A stretch of DNA of 64,000 nucleotides from Fusarium oxysporum f. sp. lycopersici 4287 (taxonomy: Eukaryota > Ascomycota > Sordariomycetes > Hypocreales > Nectriaceae): positions 2,530,334 to 2,594,333 of the forward strand of contig NC_030988.1 of assembly GCF_000149955.1 (NCBI RefSeq), read 5' to 3'. Made by a program: the position numbers and the translations under genes. Below are positions 44,040 through 54,438 of the stretch, one piece after another. Below the pieces are notes generated by a model. It saw only the letters and a list, made by a program, of their open reading frames with translations, was not told the DNA's origin and did not search any database. The number at the start of each line of letters is the position of its first letter. Position 1 is the first letter of the stretch.

Positions 44040-44166
44040 AACCCCCCATGTAATATCAATTATGTAAGATCTCCCCACAAAATAAAATCAGGCAACCCAT
44101 CAGCTCGTCGGATGAGTGATCTCGAATTCTTCATAATTGCCCATCTTCCTAACTTGAGCCAAGAGA

Positions 44167-45424
44167 ATGATGGGGTCTTCTGCACCTCATCACCGACACC
44201 AATCATCACTAGAGGGATTCATTGACTTTTCTACAGGCGCAAGTCCTTCGTTCAACCCAGATGAACTTGATAAGGCTGCTGGTGTTCTCCGTCGCGTTAT
44301 TGAGCACTTCGAGCCCTCGTCGACTGAAAAGCCGTATAACCGACCTAGGCTGGTTCGTCTAACGTACGAACATGCTCGATCAGAACAATCTAAATCCAAC
44401 TTCTTGCATGCATTCCTCGGGTCAGTGAATATTAAGATAGATGAAGTTATCGATCTCGATGATGAAACGGTGGAAGAGGGGATTCGTTTGGCCTTGAACG
44501 CCTTTGCAGATTTCCTGGTCGACAACTTCTTCCTTCCACGTAAGTCGTCTTTTTTGCTAGCATTCGACTTCAACACTCATCAGACTCTAGTCAAGGCTGC
44601 TGGCAGCAAGACGCCCCAACCATCGCCCGCAGCTAGCTCCCGAATCACGAGCACGCGTCCTGTTGTCGGGTCCGTGGAACGAGTGGCGTCGCTTAGACGT
44701 GACTGCCTAGTTCGTGACCGACATCGTTGCGTAATATCTCGCGATTTCGATATGAAAGAAGCTGAGCGCCGTATTGAAGAGAGCGGATATGACTATGCTT
44801 CAGACGATCAAGGACAATTACTCAAAGAACAGGAACCCGGATCATTTGCGGAACTGGAAGTCGCGCATATACTTCCTCACTCATTGATGACTACGACAGG
44901 AAACCCTGAGCTGGTAGGTAAATATCCAATTCTACACCCCAAGCTAATATGTGTCCTAGAATAAATCCAAGGAAACGGCATTGGCAATACTTGATATGTT
45001 TGATCACGATATCGTGCACCTTATCGAAGGCCCAGATATTGATCGTTCTCGGAACGCTCTCACTCTGAAAATTGATTTACATCGGCAGTTTGGCAACTTC
45101 AAAGTTTTCTTCGAGCCTACGAACCAGCCCAATAGCTACCGTATCGATTCAACCCTCCGTCAGCCATTCAGGAACCGTATTTTTCCAGTCAATCGTACTT
45201 TCTTTCTCACTCCCGAGCGAACCATCGATCCCCCATCCGCTCGGCTTCTTGCTGTTCACAACGCTATTTGTCAGATTTTACATCTAAGCGCCGCCGGAAA
45301 TTACATTGACAACATTCTACGCGAGTTGGACGATGGAGCTGTACAATCTGACGGCTCTACTAATCTAGCCAGTCTGCTTCGGCTGAGGCTAGATTGTTGG
45401 TGGGAAAGCGCAGTGGTTGAATAA
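44167..45424 (+). CDS. fungal HNH-endonuclease domain protein
   Basis: Two exons (44167-44913, 44960-45424) with a 46-nt GT-AG intron give 403 aa. The central part, from about residue 178 (LRRDCLVRDRHRCVISRDFD), through LEVAHILPHSLM, to NALTLKIDLHRQFGNFKVFFEP, is the HNH_2 domain found in many uncharacterised fungal proteins. His in VAHI, Asn in SRNAL and His in DLHRQF are candidates for H-N-H, so the site looks intact. The N-terminal 170 residues are a family-typical helical region. Its substrate is not known. Such genes are numerous and patchily distributed in Eurotiales (general knowledge). The MITE copy 2 lies in its promoter. Confidence 0.82.
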
Positions 45425-46659
45425 TTAGGCGTCTCTTTACACCTTATATGGCTCCGTATCTAACGCCTCCTTACTATTTAATAATGGATAACAAATGGTA
45501 GAAAGGATGAAATTTCTGTATATAAAAGTTCGAAGGACTTGATATAAAGGCTCTCACAAGCGGTCGGTTATCAATTCATAATTAATAACCTCTGTAGCTA
45601 GAGTTTTTTTTAGAGTTTTCATCTTCCTTCCTTCTTTTTTTTAAGCTATACAGTGCTAGGATATGTTGACAAGTATATCTAGGGTCTATGTCGCAGACGC
45701 TTGATATGCCGGTTGGCTGTAATTACCATTATAGGCATACTGATCGTGATGTCTTTTGGAAGACCTCTTCTCCGGTTATGCGAGCCTTTCTTTATCCTTA
45801 TTGAATTACTTGGCTCATTTTGTTTTCTTTTACAGAAGCTTCTTCTATTTTACAAGCCGCTTTTATGTCAGGTGCCTTACCTGTCCCTCGTAGGGTCCTA
45901 GAAAGCGTCTGTAGGATCCTTACGAGTTGACTCGTTCGTGCTTGATACTTTAGAGACCTGAAACAGCATAATAGTTCTCAGAAGTATGATACGGAGTGTT
46001 TTCGTTCGACTACTCTTACGTATCTTATCTGGAATTGAATATATGGTATAATCCACAGAGTTCACGATACAGAACTGAACATATGTACCTCTCGCTGGGA
46101 ATATCGCGCGCTAATCCTAAATATGCCCTGATTATCTCAGATAATAACATAATGTACCGCCAAAAAATACAAGCCCGCAACCGGGTCATTGAAAGCTTCT
46201 GTGTTGAGTGGAGCTGAGCTCTAGACTAATAGAAGCTCAAGGAACTCATCAATACTCTTCACTGCAGTTTCATACTTGACTTCATGGCTTGAGCCCTCAT
46301 GTGACGGCAAAACGTCAAGTCTGTTCCAAATCTCAATATCCAACATCCAGTCATCGAGACTATTTTTCTATTCTCTCTGTTCAAAGTCTTCGTTATAGAA
46401 TCGGGCAGGCAAAAAGGCAGTGCTCAGTAACGGCTAGAAGCCTGGGGTACTGATAAGTCGTATGTGGCTGTCCATCGATGGTGATAGGCTGGGTAGCCAC
46501 GGTTCTCATGCGGCCTTTTGTTAGTAGTATCAGTCTCATTAACGCGGAGAGGCACGCGGGCTACAAAAACTGTTATTGGATGTCATCACCGACGGCAATT
46601 GATGTAGTAGTAGTAGTAGGAGGAGGAGGAGGAGGGGTGAGAGGCTGAGACTGAGTGAC
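45425..46659. other. non-coding spacer
   Basis: No supported gene. A (GTA)n followed by (GGA)n microsatellite occupies about 46604-46637. Confidence 0.45.
46604..46637. repeat. (GTA)n-(GGA)n compound microsatellite
   Basis: Five GTA units run into six or seven GGA units. Confidence 0.9.
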
Positions 46660-47180
46660 TTAAATTTCACCTATCGAGTAGTGCCTCTGCGACTGGTGCA
46701 AAATCTTTTCAATCACCTTCTTCGCCAGCTTGTCTATATTCTGAACATCAAACCCCTTCCTAAATTCGATATTGTCCCAAAGGACATCTCTCCGCTTACT
46801 ATCTTGCAGAAAATATTGGTCTTTATTCACAAAATAAAGATAGACGTTCCTACTAGGATCACCTGAAGACGACGAACGGCTTGAATTCTTCAGAGTCCCA
46901 ACCCAACATCGCTCGTTCTTCAGCTGCAGTCGACGCCCGCGCTGTTTGTCTGTAGCGTGCTCTAAGCGAGTAGGTGGTGCCTCTGTCACAAACTTAGCTT
47001 TTCTTTCTCAAATTGGGTACTTGGACGCTCACGACGTCGGCGGCGAGCCACCTTCCTCGAGGGTTTAGCAGTGGATCCAGGCATATATTCGAAAAACGTA
47101 TTATGAGGGCCAAATTCAAGCAGCTGCCGCGAAAATGGTGGAGTAATGCGGGGTTTCTCAGCAGTGGAATAATCCACCAC
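46660..47180 (-). pseudogene. hypothetical protein, two frames
   Basis: A minus-strand frame from 47180 (VDYSTAEKPRITPPFSRQLL, then an Arg-rich stretch RKVARRRRRERP) stops at 46986. A second frame overlapping this stop continues with protein-like sequence (RCWVGTLKNSS, NVYLYFVNKDQYFL, DIQ-like helix IDKLAKKVIEKIL) to 46660. The two look like parts of one short protein joined by a frameshift or a missed intron. I recognise no family. Confidence 0.35.
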
Positions 47181-47329
47181 TTGGCAGGTCTACGGCGGGC
47201 GCGCCCCTTACGTAATAGGATTGTCGGATTATGATTGGCAGTTACGAAAAGAACTCTACCCCTGTCGTTGAAGGGAACTCTACCTCCTGTGAGGTGGGCC
47301 ACCAAAAAGAACTCTAGTACGGAGTAGGG

Positions 47330-47542
47330 TTCCTCAAGTTATGGTGCAGTAGAGCGACGAGAATTGTGCAGAAGCGGTATAGTGATGGGGTCACGTGGAA
47401 TATTTTGAGTGTATTGTCGCGATGCCAGTATATTGGGTTCTTGGCAATAAGTACAATATGAGTCATGTTCCTATTGGGTAATACAAAAATATTGCGAAGG
47501 GGCTCAATTTCCAATATCATATTGTTTATATTAACAGCACTG
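47330..47542 (-). mobile_element. truncated copy of the 671-bp hAT MITE
   Basis: Read on the minus strand from 47542 it begins CAGTGCTGTTAATATAAAC and stays similar to the start of the element at 51180 (ATATTGG repeats, then CACGTGACCCCATCAC). The other end is missing. The match includes about 200 bp with scattered substitutions, so it is an older copy. Confidence 0.65.
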
Positions 47543-48183
47543 GTGGGGACTTCCAGGAACAGAAAGGCACTTCGTGAGCAGATGTAATGTCCATTTTTGG
47601 CTGTAAAATTCACCTGTAAGCCATTTTTCGGCCCCATAATACGCGTACCTCTCAAGTACTGCTAGTCAGAGCACTAGTCCTAAGATGGAATGGCCCGTTA
47701 CAGTGCGGAGAGGCTTATCGTTACCTTTGGCTTGACGCTCAGCTAGTGTATAAAAGGCCAAACTGGGGTAGACATAGTAGGTACTGTATCCCTCAACGTA
47801 CTGTGTGGTGACGCTTTTTAGATTGTGAATGTGTGTGAAAGAGGAAGCTGCCAGTGCTCGACACTATCCGCTGTCTCCAAATATGCAAGCAGTCCACGCA
47901 ACTATACGATTCGCGAATCACGTCGCGAACCGCAAACCACCATCTACGAAGCCGCAAACTGACCGACATCACGAATTGCATTGTGATAGCATTTGAGCAT
48001 TTTGAGCAGCATTTTTTTAATCATTGAGAACACGTAAATCACGACGCGACGCACCTCTTTGACCCTGCGCGACAGTTTCGGCCCCTCCACCACCGACCGT
48101 ACCGCACCGCACCGACAACTTTCCCGGCATCACGACCCCGGGAATCTAAAATCACATCGTCAACGGTCCCGAATGCGCCACCC
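47543..48183. other. spacer and dsn1 upstream region
   Basis: No gene seen. The last 100 bp before the ATG are C/A-rich with repeated CCGCACCG, a possible leader of dsn1. Confidence 0.45.
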
Positions 48184-49746
48184 ATGACGACTCCGGTGAC
48201 GACTCGGCGGCCGCTTCAAGTAATTAGCATAAGCAACGAGCACGGGCGACGGTTGAGCAAGCGTCTCGCTGCAGCGGCGGCGACAGATTATGAGCTCGAC
48301 GATGACTTCGCATTTGTGCGAAAATCGAAGAGAATTAAGACGGACAAGACAGACGAACCGAAGACGGAAGCAGTGCCAGAGCCAAAGGCGGAGCCAGTGA
48401 AGTCGTCTGCAAAGGGACGACCTGCGGCGAAGCAACATGCTGCTAAGGCACCGACGACTAATGGAACGATTGTGGAGGAGGGGCCGCCCGAAAAAGAAAC
48501 AAACACGACGACAAAGCCCCCGACGAGGAAGAGTAGCAGACGAAAAGCGAGTGTTGAAGCATCAGATGCGCAAGAAATCAAGGTCCCCAAGAGACCATCA
48601 ACCAGGAGGAGCACGCGACGATCTGGGGAAGCACAGGAGGAAGAAGGCCCTCAACCAGCACCAGCGTCCATACCAGAACCCGAGCCTGAATCCCAACTAG
48701 AAACAGTACCTGAAGCAGCGCCAGCTTCCCCAGTCAGTGGAGCGCCTAAGAAACGCGAATCCCGCGCAAAACCTACTAGACCGCCTCCGGACTGGGATAA
48801 ATCGCCGCAACGCGAACCGCCTGTGCAGTCGACCACAATTGCTCTGCCTATGAGCGATACGCCCATCATTAACAGAAACAAAGAGATGCGAAAGAAGGGG
48901 GGCAATAGCAACAGGCGGAGCAGTTTGGGTAACCGTGGAAGAAGGGCGAGCTCTCTGATCGAGAGCGGCCAAACAGCAATACCCCACCGGGAGGTCAACC
49001 CGGCGGATTTTTACAAACACATTGAAGCCGAAGGCTTGACAGAGCCTCGGCGTATGAAACAACTGTTGACCTGGTGTGGCGAGCGCGCTCTGGCAGCGAA
49101 GCCTCCTCATAGCACACCGAATTCTAATGCTATTCTTGGTGCTCGTGCTATTCAAGATCAACTGCTAAAAGACTTTGCGGCTCGATCTGACTTCTCAGAC
49201 TGGTTTAGTCGAGAGGATGACGGGCCAAATGTGCCTGTAGTGTTGAGGCCCAACCCCAGAAACATGGAGTTGGACGAGAAACTGGCCCAACTGGAAATCA
49301 ACATCAAAAGATTACAAGATGAGAAGAAGGTATGGCAAGCAATACGAAAACCACCGCCTGGCCAACCGCCTCTCTTCTCCGGAGGCGAGACTGGGCCTAT
49401 TGTTCTACCAGACTTTGATCTTTTAGATCCATATGAAGGCAAGATCAGAGGATTCCTGGCCGACGAGACAGCATCATTCGACGCTGTTCGGTCTCAGACA
49501 GAACCAAGGTTGCGGATTATTCAGTCGTCACTCGAGTTTCAGGTCGACCAACTTGCCGACAACGTTCACAAGCTCGAGCAGCGGGTTCTGGTTGCGGGCA
49601 AAGAAGCGGATAAGGTCCTTAGTGTTAGCGCCCTACGACTTCGACAACGTGAGGAGCAGGAGAAGGCGAGCGCAGGAACAAGGGACATACCAGTCATCGA
49701 GGTTCTAAGAAGCCTAGGGAATATTCTACCTGAAGGAGGCGGGTGA
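48184..49746 (+). CDS. dsn1: kinetochore protein Dsn1/Mis13 (Mis12 complex)
   Basis: A 520-aa single-exon frame. The N-terminal 230 residues are disordered and rich in Lys, Pro and Glu with several basic clusters. Residues 232-310 carry the hallmark of the Mis12-complex subunit Dsn1: RRSSL at 244-248 and RRASSL at 253-258, Aurora B-type phosphorylation sites (R-R-x-S), followed by HREVNPADFYKHIEAEGL and RMKQLLTWCGERAL. The C-terminal half is helical with coiled coils (residues about 360-400 and 450-500). In the family, Dsn1 with Mis12, Nnf1 and Nsl1 links inner centromere to Ndc80, and Aurora B phosphorylation promotes CENP-C binding. The length is within the fungal range. This is a single-copy essential-type gene within transposon-rich DNA. 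Confidence 0.9.
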   Translation: MTTPVTTRRPLQVISISNEHGRRLSKRLAAAAATDYELDDDFAFVRKSKRIKTDKTDEPKTEAVPEPKAEPVKSSAKGRPAAKQHAAKAPTTNGTIVEEGPPEKETNTTTKPPTRKSSRRKASVEASDAQEIKVPKRPSTRRSTRRSGEAQEEEGPQPAPASIPEPEPESQLETVPEAAPASPVSGAPKKRESRAKPTRPPPDWDKSPQREPPVQSTTIALPMSDTPIINRNKEMRKKGGNSNRRSSLGNRGRRASSLIESGQTAIPHREVNPADFYKHIEAEGLTEPRRMKQLLTWCGERALAAKPPHSTPNSNAILGARAIQDQLLKDFAARSDFSDWFSREDDGPNVPVVLRPNPRNMELDEKLAQLEINIKRLQDEKKVWQAIRKPPPGQPPLFSGGETGPIVLPDFDLLDPYEGKIRGFLADETASFDAVRSQTEPRLRIIQSSLEFQVDQLADNVHKLEQRVLVAGKEADKVLSVSALRLRQREEQEKASAGTRDIPVIEVLRSLGNILPEGGG

Positions 49747-50015
49747 GGGAGCAAAATCTTGGATTTGGAACGATCGGGCTTGATACCCTCTGTTTTTCTT
49801 CATTACCCCTTTTTTCAGCCTATGACATGGATGACGAGACGAGATAAGACCAGGTTATGTGCCTTTTTCTCCCTCCAATTAAAAAATAAAAATAAAAATA
49901 AAAAACCGACCGATTGATTCGCACTTGACCCTCGACCGGGGAGACTCGATACTTCTTGAATACTTTTGTTATCCTTTTTTTATAACTTTTGAAAGTCCTG
50001 GTAACCGCTTAGTGG
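49747..50015. other. dsn1 3' flank and LINE 5' leader
   Basis: Holds an (AAAAT)n microsatellite at 49881-49906. The start of the LINE cannot be fixed. Confidence 0.4.
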
Positions 50016-51178
50016 ATGTCTGGTGTTGCGAACCCCGTATCAGACGTCATTATCGTCATGGGACATGAGCCGGATGCGTCGGGCGGGGGATATCATCGTC
50101 CCCAGCGAAAGATGGCCAGGACGACGAAGATGTTGGAGATGCAGCAGCAAAATGGCGATATGGATTGGCAGGAAGAAGGTGGGACTAGCGAGGGAGTTCT
50201 AGGACAAAACCGAGCTCGGAAGCAGACTGCCCCTAAGTCATCCGGGGGCGTGGTCGAGGCAGTCCAGAGCTTGAAGCAACTCCTGGGGCAGGACTTCAAC
50301 ATGAAAACCGAAGCGATGAAGGCTGAGTTTCAGCTCGAGTTCACTAAACTCAGAGATCGTATGGCCGAGGAAGTCACCAGGACCACGGCTCAGACGGCAC
50401 AAGAATTATCGCAAGTCCAAGACCAGCTTATCCAGGCTTGTGGCGAGCTGGAGCAGACTCGACTACAGTTAAACATGCTGAACAAGACTGAAACACAACG
50501 GTCGTCGGTTCAATCGTATGCAGACGCAGCCAGGATGACACCCACCAGCATGTCCAGCCAATCTCCATCTGCGGCCCGATCGGCAACTCCGGAACCGGTG
50601 TTCTGCACAGTGGATAAGTCCAGAGTTCCTGAAGACCACATTGGAGACGCTACACCGACGATTATCCACAAGACAGTTGAGCAGGACATGTCCTTCGAGA
50701 CCAATTATATCCTATCAAAGTTGATAGCATGAATCGTACGACCGTTTTTGACCAGGAATTTAATGTTCTCCCCGGAGCAATGGAAACCTTGAGCCATGAG
50801 AATGGAGTGCAGATTGCCAAAGTGGCCTGGCTGAGCCGAAAGGTCAACCCTAAGACATATGGATCCATGGTGGTGTACCTCACTAAAAACAACGATGCCA
50901 AGAGACTACTACAGGAACACTACTTTCTCGTCGCAGGTGAATCGACATATACGAGTGTATTCGAGCAGATCACTGGACCGGAACAATGCTATAACTGCCA
51001 AGGGCTCGGTCACAAAGCATTCTCGTGCAGCAAGAATCGAGTATGTGCAAGATGCGCCGCCGAGAGCCACCATCACAGTAAGTGCCAGGCACAGATACCC
51101 AAGTGCGCTCTCTGCAGCGGTCCGCATGAGTCATTCAGTAGAAATTGCCTAAAACTTCACCCCAGGTGGCATGAGTAG
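50016..51178 (+). pseudogene. LINE ORF1 (Gag-like) with internal deletion and frame change
   Basis: The first frame (50016-50732) has a coiled-coil region (QELSQVQDQLIQACGELEQT) and the segment SYADAARMTP, matching the LINE ORF1 at 61-62 kb. Around 50700 about 50 residues present in that relative are missing and the reading moves to a second frame (50729-51178). This has three zinc knuckles: CYNCQGLGHKAFSC, CARCAAESHHHSKC and CALCSGPHESFSRNC. ORF1 proteins bind element RNA. The TAG stop overlaps the ORF2 start codon (ATGAGTAG). Confidence 0.78.
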
Positions 51179-51179
51179 G

Positions 51180-51850
51180 CAGTGTTGCTAATAATATAAA
51201 CAATACGATATTGCCAATATGGATCCCCTCGCAATATTATTGTATTGTCAAGGGATGTATATTGTATTACCCAATATGAACATGGCTCATATTGTATTTA
51301 TTGCCAAGATCCCAATATATTGGCAGTGTGACAATACACCCAATATATTCCACGTGACCCCATCACTAAACCGCTTCTGCACAAGTCTCATCGCCAAGTC
51401 GACTGAAATTGACGACTCTTCTCGTTGTGGCCATTTTACAAAAGGGAGGCGCTATTGAGGTATGGCGGTAAGTCTGTCTCCGCTCGACAGTAACAAAGAT
51501 AATGGGCAGAGGTGACGATGGGTCGGCAGGGAAGGTTTAGCCAAACATGGTTAGTACCAATTGTACCTCCCCTGATGCGGGGAAACAACGCGTGGCTGCA
51601 TTTTAGCCAATAAAATGCCAAGTATCCCTGTCGTTGGTATAGGGCAAGACCTGTCCGCGACTGTCAAAAGGCAATTTCACCCCAGGACTAACATCCCAAT
51701 ATAAGTAATATATTGCCAATATGGACATCCTCATATTATATTGTTGCAATATCAAAATCTTCATATCATATTGTTACAATATGAGAAAGTCCATACCATA
51801 TGGGTTATATTGCAATATACTACTTTATTGCCATATTATTAGCAACACTG
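51180..51850. mobile_element. non-autonomous hAT element/MITE (671 bp)
   Basis: Ends are CAGTGTTGCTAATAATAT and its reverse complement. The flanks are a perfect 8-bp duplication, TGAGTAGG (51172-51179 and 51851-51858). The interior is rich in ATATTG repeats on both strands and has no long reading frame. A truncated relative is at 47330-47542. Confidence 0.92.
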
Positions 51851-51968
51851 TGAGTAGGTCCCTCCAGGTGATTCAACTGAATGTGAGAAAGCAGGATACG
51901 GTACACGACAGCCTCATGAACGATAAGCAACTTCAGGATTACGCAGCAATAGCGATCCAACCGAAGCA
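51851..51968 (+). pseudogene. LINE ORF2 endonuclease, N-terminal stub
   Basis: Without the MITE the frame reads [16 protein letters not shown]...[13 protein letters not shown], matching the start of the apurinic-type endonuclease of the LINE at 60576 (LRIFQLNVHKKD...NDRDLQDYAVLAV). It stops after about 40 codons at a C/T-only tract. Confidence 0.75.
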
Positions 51969-52372
51969 TGGGTTTTTTTCTTCTTTCTTTTCTTTTTTTT
52001 TTCTTTTTCTTATCAGTAGTGGGTGCGCAATTTTATTTGGGCACCTAGGTGCCTATATATTGGCCGCCACACCCAACCCATGCCATGTAACTCGTGGCTG
52101 ATTGTGGCGCACTTACCCTGTTAACGCGTTGCAGGTGAACGCGTTCACGCGTAACTTGCCATCAGCATCTGCAGTAACGCAGCAGTGAAACCACTTCAAC
52201 AAAGCTCAACGCGCTGAATCACCGGAATATCAATTGCAACTGGCAGCGTTTTTGTTTCATTGCCTCTGTTTTGCGCGATACGATGTTTTTGACCTTATTT
52301 GGACTCGTCACATACGCCGACTGACCAGATCCCTACGACTTTTTGGCTTTACATTTGAGAACTCGAGACAGT
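51969..52372. other. polypyrimidine tract and chromodomain-gene upstream region
   Basis: A T/C-only run at about 51971-52012 directly follows the LINE stub. The remainder has GAACGCGTTCACGCG-like repeats and no gene. Confidence 0.45.
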
Positions 52373-52963
52373 ATGGCTGCTGCTACACGTTCCAAGCATC
52401 ATGGTACGGCTCATCTCCAGGAGCCAGCTGAGAGTAAAGCTTCTCCAATCGCTGGCAAAGTGCAGTCGCCGCCTAAGGGAGGCGCGACTCAGAAGATCGG
52501 TCCCGACTTGGAAAAAGACGTTGCGATTGACAAATTCATTGGCCACCGTGTTGACACCAAAAACTCCACCGTAGACATCCAAGTCAAGTGGCAAGACGGG
52601 GAAACCACCTGGGAGTCAGAGTGGAGTCTTCAAGAAAAGGTGCCTGTGCTTGTCTTCAAGTACTGGGAAAAGCTGGACGGCCGCAAGGCTGCCACCAACC
52701 TTGATACCTATCACGTCTTCAAGATCTTAAAGCGAGCCTCACCCTCGGACAAGTCCGGAAACTCCCAACACATGTATCAAGTACAGTGGGTTGGCTACCG
52801 TCCAGCCGAATCGACTTGGGAGCACGAGTCCAAGCTGCGCACGATTACGCCCGATATGTTGGACAAGTTTGAGACTAAGCAGTTGGCTAAGGGTGCTTCA
52901 GAGAAGCGCAAGAGCATGCGTGGGCCTGGACGACCTCGAAAGAAGTCACGAGTGAAGGACTAG
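52373..52963 (+). CDS. double-chromodomain protein with AT-hook
   Basis: A 196-aa intronless frame; the ATG at 52373 is the first ATG in frame. Residues about 51-103 form a chromo-like domain (DKFIGHRVDT...DIQVKWQDGETTWESEWSL...VFKYWEKL). Residues about 112-170 form a second (YHVFKILKRA...MYQVQWVGYRPAESTWEHESKL). Residues 184-190 (GPGRPRK) are an AT-hook inside a Lys/Arg-rich tail. In the second domain, YQVQWVGY...STWE gives the aromatic positions expected for methyl-lysine binding; the first has W73 and W80 but a divergent start. It is not HP1 (no chromoshadow pattern). The likely role is chromatin binding at AT-rich DNA. It is not a chromovirus integrase remnant, because no integrase sequence is near. 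Confidence 0.78.
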   Translation: MAAATRSKHHGTAHLQEPAESKASPIAGKVQSPPKGGATQKIGPDLEKDVAIDKFIGHRVDTKNSTVDIQVKWQDGETTWESEWSLQEKVPVLVFKYWEKLDGRKAATNLDTYHVFKILKRASPSDKSGNSQHMYQVQWVGYRPAESTWEHESKLRTITPDMLDKFETKQLAKGASEKRKSMRGPGRPRKKSRVKD

Positions 52964-53097
52964 ATGGTGATAGATGGCGTGTGTATATGTAGATAACACA
53001 AGCATAGGAGATGAACAACCATCGATAATGATCTTTCTTGTATTTGACTTGATACCATAACGTGTTCTTGAATCAGTTTTTGCGTGCTCCTTTTTGG

Positions 53098-53284
53098 CAA
53101 GGATGGGAGCAACTGAATTCAATTCAACGTAAGGCAATTCACATCAACATTTTGTCAAGGAGCCAATAGAATATGTGTATTTTAGCTCACCCCCTGGCCT
53201 AATCTACATATCCTAATGGCTCTTCGACAAAATGTTGATGTGGGTTGACTTACGTTGAATTGAATTCAGTTGCTCCCGTCCTTG
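53098..53284. repeat. fold-back inverted repeat (about 68-bp arms)
   Basis: The left arm starts CAAGGATGGGAGCAACTGAA at 53098 and ends near 53165. The right arm (53217-53284) is its reverse complement with a few mismatches. The loop is about 51 bp. Transcribed RNA would form a long hairpin. No TA or 8-bp duplication was identified at the outer ends. Confidence 0.85.
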
Positions 53285-54438
53285 ATCAAGACACCAGCTG
53301 TAGCTTGCTTTTAGATATCCTGAAGGCAGGCCCATTGCTCTATACTGGCGGTTATCTAGTGAGATTCCCGGTGGCTTGGCCTCATACCAATCATCTCTTT
53401 GCATGACGATCTCTGGTGGGTTGCTCCTGGGATCATCGTACCTCAGACGCGTCCAATTTCCTGTGCTCTACTCAAGAAATCTATATACCGTGATTCCAGG
53501 GGGGAATCAGCATTTAGAATTTCCAGACCACAGCACGAACTTCTGGTCTCGTATAGCTTAATTGGGTTCCTGTATGCCTGAATAACTTGAAAATACATTT
53601 TTTAGTCTCAAATCTGCCTTGCTGTTGTATTACGAGGGTTGGAATGAACGACCTTAAGGGCGGTCGGAGAATGAATAGAAGGCCGTTGAGCGTTACATTT
53701 CCCTATTTTGGACTAGAAAGCCTTTGGTAAGAGCGTTACATTTTCCTTATCAGGTTAGCCCGTTCTCACGGCCCAAAAATCTCAACGTGTCATGTGAAAT
53801 CAGCAAATTTCACTAGCAACACAAAGCAACAATGGAGTTCCGATTCGTGGACGAACATGACCCCCTTGCGCTGCGTCGACGTCGCCTGCAAGCGCAACGC
53901 ACCCAGAGATGCCGGCAGCGGCAAAAAGCTTGAGAGATTGATGCAAATAGGTGACAAAAGAATTCATGTGAATGGCGACCAGCATTTCTGACACCCCAGG
54001 GCGATCCACTCTCGAGGTCATACCCGGTATACGGACAAACAATTCTTCCTTCGAAATTGTGTCTCTCGGCACCAGCCATCTTAATTCCCTTCCCTTCTAT
54101 CTCCGCACCCAACACGACGCTAGTTCTTCAACTCTTCACGATGTCTTCCTCCATCCTCACAACATCCTCCTCCCATCAACTCATTCTTCAAAAAAGCACC
54201 CGCGTCCAAAAAGAGGCAGTAACTCGCGCTACAGACCGTCATAAAATTCCGACTTGCACCCATCAAACGAGCGCGTCAAGCCTCCTTTGCTGGAACAACC
54301 GGGGACTGTAGAAGGGATCTGCCTGGTTCTCGCAGTTCGCTGGAGGCTTTGCGGATCGCCTGTCGTCGAAGCTGTTCCTCCTTTTGGACACGGGCTTGGT
54401 CCGGTAAGTTCCCTCTGGTGGACGTACTAATCGTAGAA
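53285..54438. other. spacer
   Basis: No supported gene. GAGCGTTACATTT occurs twice (about 53689 and 53733). A short frame beginning at 54141 could belong to the gene downstream, but no sound splice connects them. Confidence 0.4.

Larger units (their letters stand above)
50016..51968 (+). mobile_element. Tad-like LINE fragment (ORF1 plus start of ORF2), split by a hAT MITE
   Basis: ORF1-like coding at 50016-51178 and the beginning of an ORF2 endonuclease at 51851-51968 are separated only by the MITE at 51180-51850. The rest of ORF2 is missing. LINE copies are usually truncated at the 5' end, so loss of the 3' part implies a later deletion. Confidence 0.8.

Noticed and set aside
48160..49161. 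Long minus-strand reading frames opposite dsn1
   Set aside because: They mirror the biased codon use of dsn1, show no family motifs, and overlap each other.
52343..52372. Upstream extension of the chromodomain protein
   Set aside because: It would need a TTG start; the first in-frame ATG is at 52373.
54404..54436. 33-nt intron joining an upstream frame to the gene at 54439
   Set aside because: Donor, branch and acceptor look good, but the length is below what fungal spliceosomes normally accept.
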